Of a stretch of DNA of 5,500 nt, positions 1 through 5,460 are shown in pieces. Under the pieces are notes generated by a model that was not told the origin of the DNA, searched no databases, and worked only from the letters and a program-made list of their open reading frames with translations. Position numbers and translations under genes: made by a program. How positions within the stretch are numbered: the stretch's first letter is position 1; the number at the start of each line of letters is the position of its first letter. The DNA comes from Microcaldota archaeon (lineage in GTDB: Archaea; B1Sed10-29; WALL01; WAMD01). The DNA is taken from the NCBI GenBank assembly GCA_027077895.1, contig JALWQZ010000040.1, positions 1 through 5,500 on the forward strand, given 5' to 3'.

Positions 1-600
1 TTGTATGTACTTTGGTCCTTTTATCTGGAGAGCTTTCTTTATCTTCATCTCAAAGTCTTCTATAAACGCCACACTCGCAGTTGCCACGTATGGGATGTGA
101 TGAGCAGCGGCAATCATGGGCAAGTCTTTCTTTCTCTGTTGTTTTCCTGGGACTACCTTACCTGCTGGTGTTGTTGTAGTCGCTGCGAACTGAGGAGTTA
201 GACCAGATCTTTGAACGCCAGTGTTCGCGTATGATTCGTTGTCGTATGTTATGTATAGAACATCATGACCTCTCTCAAGCATGCCACTTAATGCACCGAA
301 CCCTATGTCAGCAGAGCCTCCGTCTCCTCCTATTGCAATAACCTTTGTGTGGTCATTTTTTTGCATTGCTAATGCCTCAGCAATTCCACTTGCTACCGCA
401 GGAGCATTTTCAAATGTAACGTGTATCCATGGAACTCTCCATGCAGTTTCAGGATATGGTGTAGTTGTGACTTCCATGCATCCTGTTGCTTGAGCAATTA
501 TGACATCAGGGCCTGTAGCCCTTAAAATATGCCTCATTGCGATTGCAGGTCCACACCCTGCGCATGCTCTGTGTCCTGGTGCAAATAGATCTCCTTCCAT
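1..600 (-). CDS. porB: Pyruvate:ferredoxin oxidoreductase, beta subunit (partial, 3' end beyond window)
   Basis: This is the thiamine-diphosphate (TPP) and iron-sulfur subunit of the cytoplasmic enzyme that converts pyruvate, CoA and oxidised ferredoxin to acetyl-CoA, CO2 and reduced ferredoxin. Reading the minus strand from the ATG at 598-600 gives 200 codons with no stop up to the window edge; family members are usually near 290 residues, so about a third is missing. Visible motifs are the iron-sulfur ligands C13 and C16 (CAGC) and C41 (GCMEV), the TPP/Mg signature GGDGGSADIG at 91-100, and YDNESYANTG at 119-128. The fourth cluster cysteine expected in this family would lie beyond the edge. 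The motif around C41 and the segment after it (YPETAW, PWIH, FENAPAVASG) resemble pyruvate-type rather than branched-chain-type beta subunits; that judgement is from memory of the families. The start is supported by GAGGTG at 607-612, six nt upstream, embedded in the porA stop codon. Confidence 0.95.
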   Translation of the reverse strand, partial: MEGDLFAPGHRACAGCGPAIAMRHILRATGPDVIIAQATGCMEVTTTPYPETAWRVPWIHVTFENAPAVASGIAEALAMQKNDHTKVIAIGGDGGSADIGFGALSGMLERGHDVLYITYDNESYANTGVQRSGLTPQFAATTTTPAGKVVPGKQQRKKDLPMIAAAHHIPYVATASVAFIEDFEMKIKKALQIKGPKYIQ

Positions 601-610
601 TTTTTCCACC

Positions 611-1759
611 TCATCCTCTCATCTCAAACCAGTAAATCTCCCCATCTTTGTTCTTTAGTTCGTCTATTGCCTTCCCTAGGTCCTCTCTAGTTATGTCGGT
701 TCCTCCAACTCCACCTATACCATTGTTTATCCTTGGTTTGTCCTTCATATCAAACAGTGCGTTCCTAAGATCCAAAAATACTGCACCGCTTCTAGACCCG
801 AACGCGACGTCCTTTTCCACTACCAAGACCATCTCTTTTCCTTCTAATGCGTTTCTCACTTCTTCAAATGGGAATGGTCTGTACTGTCTAAGTCTAACCA
901 GACCGACATCATCCCTTGAATCTACAAATTCCTTTACAGTTCCGGACAAACTACCCATCGTTAAAATTACGTATGGCCTGTCGTTCTTGTATTCCTCGAT
1001 TACGCCATCTCCATAACTCCTTCCAAATTCCTTAGCGAAGTCATCGTGCACTTCTTTTATTATTGGAGTAAAAGAGTGAAAGTCCTCAAAGTTTCTTTTC
1101 TTTAGTTTTGCATAGGGTACAGGATAAGCGAATGGCCCGTGTGTCTTTGGATTTGTCGGGTCCAGTTTGTACTTATAATTTAGCGGTGGCAGGAAATTAT
1201 CTACTTGTTCTTGGTCTGGAATGTCTACAGGTTCGTACACGTGTGTTAGGTAGAAACCATCTATGTTTACTATTACTGGATTGTAGACACGTTCGTCTTC
1301 TGCTATTTTGTAGGCTTGGATTATAGTGTCTACTGCCTCCTGTGAACTCTCCACAAAAAACTGTATCCATCCATTTTCCCTCTCTGATATCGCATCTTGC
1401 CAGTCATTCCAGATATTAATTGGAGCAGATAGCGCACGGTTCGCGACTACCATAACTATTGGTAGTCTCATACCACTGGCTGCGTACAAAACTTCATTCA
1501 TTAGTGCAAGACCTTGACTACTGGTTGCAGTAAAGACCCTTGAACCAGCGGCTGATGCTCCTACTATACTTGAGATTGCAGAGAACTCCGCCTCTACTCT
1601 GATAAGTTTGGCATCCATCTCCCCGTTGTTCACAAACTCAGAAAGTCTCTCAGGTATGTGTGTTGATGGAGTTATAGGATACATACCTAGGACCTGTGGT
1701 CTGCATAACTTAACAGCTTCAGCGACAGCATGAGATGCTTCCAAAATCTTTTTCACCAT
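611..1759 (-). CDS. porA: Pyruvate:ferredoxin oxidoreductase, alpha subunit
   Basis: This 382-residue protein has the length expected for a free-standing archaeal PorA, the subunit that completes the active site with PorB. The N-terminal pyrimidine-binding domain shows YPITPST at 27-33, the acidic segment RVEAEFSA at 54-61 and ATSSQGLALMNE at 78-89. A conserved stretch follows with NRALSAPINIWNDWQD at 107-122. The C-terminal domain has RQYRPFPFEEV at 291-301 and VEKDVAFGSRSGAV at 314-327. All are familiar PorA blocks. The ATG at 1757-1759 is preceded by a purine-rich site, GAGGGGAG at 1764-1771, that overlaps the porD TGA. PorB starts 10 nt after the PorA stop, so these two contacting subunits should be made together. 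The alternative, another 2-oxoacid oxidoreductase (2-ketoisovalerate type), is less likely given the full por-like set and gene order. Confidence 0.95.
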   Translation of the reverse strand: MVKKILEASHAVAEAVKLCRPQVLGMYPITPSTHIPERLSEFVNNGEMDAKLIRVEAEFSAISSIVGASAAGSRVFTATSSQGLALMNEVLYAASGMRLPIVMVVANRALSAPINIWNDWQDAISERENGWIQFFVESSQEAVDTIIQAYKIAEDERVYNPVIVNIDGFYLTHVYEPVDIPDQEQVDNFLPPLNYKYKLDPTNPKTHGPFAYPVPYAKLKKRNFEDFHSFTPIIKEVHDDFAKEFGRSYGDGVIEEYKNDRPYVILTMGSLSGTVKEFVDSRDDVGLVRLRQYRPFPFEEVRNALEGKEMVLVVEKDVAFGSRSGAVFLDLRNALFDMKDKPRINNGIGGVGGTDITREDLGKAIDELKNKDGEIYWFEMRG

Positions 1760-1769
1760 TTTACTCCCC

Positions 1770-2048
1770 TCATTTCTTTTCTAAAATCATGGTTATTGCC
1801 TTTGTTGGGCATTCGTGGGCACATATCCCACAACCCTTACAATAATCATAATTCATTACGGCTCCCTTCTCAGGGTCTATATCTATTATCCCCTCTGGGC
1901 AGAACTTTTCGCATATCCCACATTTAACACACTTTGCAGGCTCTACTATTGGTTTGAATGTTCTCCAACCTCCTGTTTTGTTTTCTGTTGTTGATCCTGG
2001 CTTTATGATTATCCCGCCCAATGGCATGTCCTCTGTTTCTCCTGACAT
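1770..2048 (-). CDS. porD: Pyruvate:ferredoxin oxidoreductase, delta subunit (2x[4Fe-4S] ferredoxin-like)
   Basis: This 92-residue ferredoxin-like subunit passes electrons from the internal cluster of PorB towards external ferredoxin. It has two complete CxxCxxCxxxCP motifs: C40, C43, C46, C50 and C70, C73, C76, C80, which should each bind a [4Fe-4S] cluster with the usual crossed ligands. The N-terminal tail carries NKTGGWRTFKPI at 23-34, a segment characteristic of the Por/Vor delta subunits and absent from free ferredoxins. The ATG at 2046-2048 has GAGGTG at 2054-2059, five nt upstream, overlapping the TGA stop of the gamma gene. The gap to porA is 10 nt. No cysteine is missing, and the protein has no membrane segment or signal peptide, so it should act in the cytoplasmic complex. 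Confidence 0.95.
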   Translation of the reverse strand: MSGETEDMPLGGIIIKPGSTTENKTGGWRTFKPIVEPAKCVKCGICEKFCPEGIIDIDPEKGAVMNYDYCKGCGICAHECPTKAITMILEKK

Positions 2049-2057
2049 ATAAACACC

Positions 2058-2606
2058 TCATTTTAGTGATTCATACGTTTTTAGTGTGGCTTCTACGTTC
2101 TTTTCTGCCACCGACTTGTTTTCCCTGAATTTTTCCCTTATTGCTTCTTGAACTGAGTTAATACTCACCACACCCGTGGCTTTGGCAAATGCGCCTAACA
2201 TAGGCATGTTCACAAATGGTTTCCCTATTATTTCCAATGCAATATTTGTTGCGTCTACAACTCTGACAGTGTAATCCTTGCCTATCTCCTGTTTTATCTC
2301 ATCTGCGCTCTTGGTTGTGTTTATGATAATCATGCCGTCTTGTTTCAGTCCCTGGGTGACATCTACTGCACTGATGAGTGTTGGATCTAGAACCACAACG
2401 TAGTCCGGGTTATAGACGTGCTCTCTTAACCTAATGAATTTATCATCTATTCTGGTAAATGCCATTACTGGAGCACCCCTCCTTTCGACTCCAAAGTGGG
2501 GGAATGCCTGGGAAAACTTTCCATCCTTAAATGCTGCTATTGCGAGCACTTCAGCAGCGGTAACTGCCCCTTGGCCACCTCTTCCATGCCATCTAATCTC
2601 CTTCAT
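2058..2606 (-). CDS. porG: Pyruvate:ferredoxin oxidoreductase, gamma subunit
   Basis: This 182-residue protein is the gamma subunit (PorG, called PorC in methanogen nomenclature), which in fused versions of the enzyme forms the domain implicated in CoA binding. Diagnostic blocks are RWHGRGGQGAVTAAEVLA at 5-22, AFPHFGVERRGAPVMAF at 34-50, and KPFVNMPMLGAFAKATG at 129-145; the length is normal for the family. The ATG at 2604-2606 follows GAGGTG at 2612-2617 with a five-nt spacer. It is the first gene of the por block and lies 67 nt after the AMP phosphorylase stop, the only sizeable internal gap, so it may also have its own promoter. In Thermococcales one gamma subunit is shared between pyruvate and 2-ketoisovalerate enzymes; whether that holds here depends on whether the genome has a second alpha/beta/delta set. 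Confidence 0.95.
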   Translation of the reverse strand: MKEIRWHGRGGQGAVTAAEVLAIAAFKDGKFSQAFPHFGVERRGAPVMAFTRIDDKFIRLREHVYNPDYVVVLDPTLISAVDVTQGLKQDGMIIINTTKSADEIKQEIGKDYTVRVVDATNIALEIIGKPFVNMPMLGAFAKATGVVSINSVQEAIREKFRENKSVAEKNVEATLKTYESLK

Positions 2607-2673
2607 CTGAACACCTCTCCTCTGTTTTAACTAGTCCTAGTTTTTATTGATTTCCTAAACAAATAACGTACCC
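2607..2673 (-). promoter_or_regulatory. Intergenic gap before porG: weak possible promoter
   Basis: This 67-nt gap separates the AMP phosphorylase stop from the first por gene, while every other junction is an overlap or a gap of 9-12 nt. On the minus strand it runs from a mixed segment through an AT-rich stretch (AATCAATAAAAA, about 2643-2654) to the porG ribosome binding site. The AT-rich stretch is a poor but possible TATA box: a start about 25 nt downstream would fall near 2622-2625, just ahead of the purine-rich ribosome binding site. No hairpin followed by a T-run is seen, so there is no clear terminator after AMP phosphorylase. Read-through from the upstream genes is equally compatible with the sequence. 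Confidence 0.35.
2629..2642. repeat. Perfect inverted repeat, candidate operator
   Basis: The 14-bp sequence AACTAGTCCTAGTT consists of two perfect 6-bp arms (AACTAG and CTAGTT) around a two-base centre. It sits in the only internal gap of the window above 12 nt, between the weak TATA-like stretch and the porG ribosome binding site, where a dimeric archaeal repressor could block transcription initiation. It is too short and AT-rich to be a convincing RNA hairpin terminator. A palindrome of this size can arise by chance; position is the main argument. Confidence 0.35.
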
Positions 2674-4191
2674 TCACAATTCTTCTATTATAACCTTTGA
2701 AAATCTGAACGGGTTATTGTTCTTGTACACATCCAATGCTTGGTCTATCTTTCTTTCTGTCTTTGCGTATACTGTGAATAACTTGTCGCCCCTCTTTATG
2801 TTCTCGCCCTCTTCTACGTATATGTACATCCCCGCTTCCTTATCCTTTGGAGCACCTGCTGCTCTAACTATACTAGATATAACTTTGTTGTCAATATGTT
2901 CGATCTTGCCAGACGACTCTGCTGTTACTGTTATCGTCGCTTGCCCTAGTGGTAGGTCATCTGGTTTGACATTCGGGTTCCCGCCCTGCATTTCAATTAT
3001 CTCCTTCATCTTTTCGTATGCCTTTCCTGAGTTTAGGATTGAGCACGCTAGTTCTTTCCCATGCCCTGGGTCTGCCTTCCCGGCCATTTCAAGGAGTACA
3101 CCTGCTAGGTCACATGACTTCTCTATTAACTCTATTGATGTTTTCTCCCCGCTGAGTATCCTCAATGTTTCCATAGCCTCTATTGATGGGCCAACGACTT
3201 TTCCTATTGGGTGGTCGCCGTTTGTTAATATTGTTTTGACGTTCATCCCTAGTCTAGTTCCTATCTTTTTGAAGTCTTCGGCTAAGTCCAGGCCCTCTTC
3301 TCTATTTGGGATTTTCGCGCCTTCTCCTATCGGGATGTCTATGATGACGTCTGTTGCGCCAACGGCTTTCTTTTTTGCCATGATACTCGCCAATAGCATC
3401 CCCCTAGGATCTAGACTCAGTGGGTGTCTTAGTTTTATCAGTTTGTCATCTGCGGATGCTAAGTTGACTGCTCCTCCCCAGACAATACACGCCCCCGTTT
3501 TTTCAACTATCTTCTCTATCTCCTCCTTTTCGATTTCAACAGGCGCTAGGACCTCCATCGTATCTGCAGTTCCTGCTGGACTGGTTATCGCCCTAGAACT
3601 GGTTTTTGGTATGACTAGGCCTGCGCTTGCCACTATAGGAACAAGGAGCATTGTTGTTCTGTTCCCAGGAACACCTCCGATGCAGTGCTTATCAAATATC
3701 CGCTTTGAAGGTATGTTCAGCGTCTCCCCCGAGTTTACGATTGAGTTTGTCAACGCAGTTGTTTCATCCATGTCAAAACCGCGCATGTATGCAGCGGCAA
3801 CGAATGCGGAGGCCTCAACATCTGTGAGTTTTTCATCCATGAGGTCCTTTATTATTTGATCTATCTCATTTGCACTCAATTTTTCTCCATCCATCTTTTT
3901 TCGTATGTAGGATACAGACACAGGCTTTTCCACAGGGTAAACTACCACCTGGTCGCCATCCTTTGCTCCTAGTGGTTTGTATATGTCTGAAAACAAGCCA
4001 ATTGTACCAGGTTCGACGAAGGAGTCAGTCAGATCAACGACTGCAGTTAATTCTTTACCATCAACTGCAATCCTTATTCTGTCCATTCCATGTATATCCA
4101 TGTCCTGCGCGTCTTCTTTATTCACTACTGCAACCTTTGCCCCGCCTGTTGACAAGTCGATGGTTTTTGCTTTTAGTTTCCATTGAATCAT
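2674..4191 (-). CDS. deoA: AMP phosphorylase (archaeal DeoA-like nucleoside phosphorylase family)
   Basis: The predicted reaction is phosphorolysis of AMP (and probably CMP and UMP) to free base and ribose 1,5-bisphosphate, the first step of the archaeal AMP pathway. The 505-residue length matches archaeal AMP phosphorylases, which carry roughly 85 extra N-terminal residues (here about 1-85) compared with bacterial thymidine phosphorylase. The helical domain follows at about 95-160 (DLMDEKLTDVEASAFVAA at 116-133). The phosphate/nucleotide region has KHCIGGVPGNRTTMLLVPI at 168-186 and SSRAITSPAGTADTMEVL at 198-215; the GGVPGNRTT form is typical of the archaeal NMP enzymes. A C-terminal alpha/beta domain (about 415-505) includes GKADPGHGKELA upstream at 371-382. 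The ATG at 4189-4191 follows a near-ideal GGAGGTG at 4197-4203, directly abutting the TAA of the preceding gene. The isomerase acting on its product lies two genes upstream in the same transcription unit. Automated annotation often mislabels this family as thymidine phosphorylase. Confidence 0.93.
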   Translation of the reverse strand: MIQWKLKAKTIDLSTGGAKVAVVNKEDAQDMDIHGMDRIRIAVDGKELTAVVDLTDSFVEPGTIGLFSDIYKPLGAKDGDQVVVYPVEKPVSVSYIRKKMDGEKLSANEIDQIIKDLMDEKLTDVEASAFVAAAYMRGFDMDETTALTNSIVNSGETLNIPSKRIFDKHCIGGVPGNRTTMLLVPIVASAGLVIPKTSSRAITSPAGTADTMEVLAPVEIEKEEIEKIVEKTGACIVWGGAVNLASADDKLIKLRHPLSLDPRGMLLASIMAKKKAVGATDVIIDIPIGEGAKIPNREEGLDLAEDFKKIGTRLGMNVKTILTNGDHPIGKVVGPSIEAMETLRILSGEKTSIELIEKSCDLAGVLLEMAGKADPGHGKELACSILNSGKAYEKMKEIIEMQGGNPNVKPDDLPLGQATITVTAESSGKIEHIDNKVISSIVRAAGAPKDKEAGMYIYVEEGENIKRGDKLFTVYAKTERKIDQALDVYKNNNPFRFSKVIIEEL

Positions 4192-4203
4192 ACAAACACC
4201 TCC

Positions 4204-4500
4204 TTATATAAGTAAATTTAATGCACTTTTCCCATCCATTCCTGGAGTTATGCCTAGTTTCTTTCCCTCTCTAGATACCCAGGTGACTTTCATATTGAGC
4301 ATATCCTCAAATGTCTTTGCTCCAGATATGATTGCGAAGCAGTCGCCTATCTCATCTGCAAACTCCTTGTTTATGTAGTCTGTTGCAAGGTACCCCTTTG
4401 ATCCCTGGATTATCACCAACCATGGGGGCCTATTTCCCAGAAGGTGCCTGTACGCAAGTGCCGCACCCTTGTTGGTTTCAACAATCTCTGTTTCAATCAT
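4204..4500 (-). CDS. DUF1805 / YunC-like small protein, function unknown
   Basis: This 98-residue protein resembles the DUF1805 (YunC-like) family. The recognisable parts are the segment GYLATDYINKEFADEIGD at 36-53, then ISGAKTFEDMLN at 58-69, and the C-terminal block VSREGKKLGITPGMDGKSAL at 75-94. The protein is soluble, with no signal peptide or membrane helix. Its ATG at 4498-4500 lies inside the end of the isomerase gene, giving an 8-nt overlap; a strong purine-rich site (GGGAGGT at 4504-4510) within the isomerase coding sequence supports the start. AMP phosphorylase begins 12 nt after its TAA stop. Sitting between two consecutive enzymes of the AMP pathway suggests a helper, regulatory or catalytic role in that pathway, but this is inference from position only. 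From memory, bacterial YunC-type proteins have a conserved Cys in the GYxxC segment where this one has Thr40; an alignment is needed to confirm that. The family assignment rests on motif recall, not a search. Confidence 0.8.
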   Translation of the reverse strand: MIETEIVETNKGAALAYRHLLGNRPPWLVIIQGSKGYLATDYINKEFADEIGDCFAIISGAKTFEDMLNMKVTWVSREGKKLGITPGMDGKSALNLLI

Positions 4501-5422
4501 CTAACCTCCCTCCGAACCATTTCTCAAGTATGATATTTCTTGCTTCGTAGGGATGGATTATCCCCATGTCCGTTATCATGAAATCTATGAATTCTGGTGG
4601 AGTCATGTCAAACGCTGGGTTTAGGATTTTGACACCCTTCGGGGGATTTTTCCATACCTCCTTTGGATCCCTCATTTCAATTGGCTCCCAGTTTCCTGAA
4701 AGGGTCTCTGGATCGAACTTGAACGTCTCCACCGCGGATGCTGTCATTGTCCTGGCTTCCCTAGCAGCGAGCATTATCTGGCTAGTCCCTATCTTGTTTA
4801 TCAAGAAACCATCTGCAGTCACTGCGTCTCCACCTACAAGTAGCAGGTCAGCGTCGTTCATATAAAACCTGGCTGCAGAGTCGACGACATGAGTGACTGG
4901 GATCCCGTGCTTTGCCAGTTCTCTAGCGGTTATCCTCCCCTGGAATCTTGGCCGGGTCTCAGTGTTTATGACCCTAAATCTTTTTCCCTGATCCCACGCT
5001 GCCTTTAGGATGCTTGTTACAGTTGATGAATGACAGTGCGTAAACACCACACCCTCAGGTATTCTCTTCACACCGACTTCTATTATCTTTTCTAGGCTAC
5101 CACTTATGGATGTCTTTGTCTTTTCTATTGTTTCCAAAACTCCCTTTCTTATCTCATCTACACTCTCTCCTGATTTTGCAACCTGCAGAACGAGATTTAA
5201 ACTGTTTCTCAGGCCTGGCTCTGTTGGCCTGGCACTCTTGAGCAGATTAATAGCCTTCTCAATGTCAGACAGCATTTTTGATTTGGTCTTCCACGTCTTT
5301 CTTTGGACTAGGATGCTAATTGTGTCTAGCCCATATATAGCGATATTCCTCGCTCCCTGTATCTCCAACCTCTTTATCTTTGTATAGGCCTCCCTAACTG
5401 ATGTTGGTTTTTTATACTTCAT
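4493..5422 (-). CDS. e2b2: Ribose-1,5-bisphosphate isomerase (eIF2B-like family)
   Basis: The predicted reaction converts ribose 1,5-bisphosphate, the AMP phosphorylase product, to ribulose 1,5-bisphosphate, the RuBisCO substrate. The 309-residue protein has an N-terminal helical part (about 1-110) with IQGARNIA at 21-28, and a C-terminal Rossmann-like domain with FTHCHSSTV at 127-135, NTETRPRFQGR at 153-163, HVVDSAARFYM at 178-188, LLVGGDAVTADGFLINKIGT at 194-213 and TPPEFIDFMITDMG at 274-287. C130 and D199 fall in the positions of the catalytic Cys and Asp described for the Thermococcus kodakarensis enzyme (Cys133 and Asp202 as I recall; the spacing of 69 is identical). It belongs to the same superfamily as eIF2B alpha subunits and methylthioribose-1-phosphate isomerase, but adjacency to AMP phosphorylase favours the R15P isomerase role. 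The ATG at 5420-5422 is the only start available: an in-frame TAA lies about ten codons upstream with no ATG, GTG or TTG between. Unlike the other genes it has no ribosome binding site close upstream. Confidence 0.9.
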   Translation of the reverse strand: MKYKKPTSVREAYTKIKRLEIQGARNIAIYGLDTISILVQRKTWKTKSKMLSDIEKAINLLKSARPTEPGLRNSLNLVLQVAKSGESVDEIRKGVLETIEKTKTSISGSLEKIIEVGVKRIPEGVVFTHCHSSTVTSILKAAWDQGKRFRVINTETRPRFQGRITARELAKHGIPVTHVVDSAARFYMNDADLLLVGGDAVTADGFLINKIGTSQIMLAAREARTMTASAVETFKFDPETLSGNWEPIEMRDPKEVWKNPPKGVKILNPAFDMTPPEFIDFMITDMGIIHPYEARNIILEKWFGGRLDD

Positions 5423-5445
5423 ACTTGCTAGTAAAACATAACTCC

Positions 5446-5458
5446 ATTAAAATTCTTT
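5446..5458 (-). promoter_or_regulatory. Candidate TATA box/BRE for a leaderless e2b2 transcript
   Basis: Read on the minus strand, AATTTTAAT (5446-5454) is preceded by the purine-rich AAAG (5455-5458), which could serve as a TFB recognition element. Its centre lies about 27 nt upstream of the e2b2 ATG, the usual archaeal distance from TATA box to transcription start, so the transcript could begin at or next to the start codon. That would fit the absence of a ribosome binding site for e2b2. The match to the TATA consensus is only moderate. Confidence 0.4.
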
Positions 5459-5460
5459 GG

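Noticed and set aside
648..1016. A 122-codon plus-strand open frame opposite porA
   Set aside because: It is antisense to the conserved C-terminal domain of PorA, has low-complexity shadow-like composition and matches no family I recognise.
1..2606. 2-ketoisovalerate or 2-oxoglutarate:ferredoxin oxidoreductase
   Set aside because: The gamma-delta-alpha-beta order and the PorB N-terminal motifs look pyruvate-type. Other substrates cannot be fully excluded without a tree, but they are less likely.
2629..2642. The palindrome as a terminator after AMP phosphorylase
   Set aside because: The stem would be only 6 bp of AT-rich sequence with a two-base loop, which cannot form a stable hairpin, and on the minus strand it is followed by A-rich rather than T-rich sequence.
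2717..3859. A 380-codon open frame on the plus strand
   Set aside because: It lies wholly antisense to AMP phosphorylase, whose family motifs are unmistakable. The translation is Ser/Pro/Phe-rich, as expected for a shadow frame, has no recognisable domain, and has no ribosome binding site evidence.
2674..4191. Thymidine phosphorylase
   Set aside because: The extra N-terminal domain, the GGVPGNRTT motif and the 505-residue length are those of archaeal AMP phosphorylase; bacterial thymidine phosphorylase is shorter and differs in these motifs.
4493..5422. Translation initiation factor eIF2B alpha or methylthioribose-1-phosphate isomerase
   Set aside because: These are homologous, but the genetic linkage to AMP phosphorylase, together with the C130/D199 pair and the IQGARNIA segment, fits R15P isomerase better.
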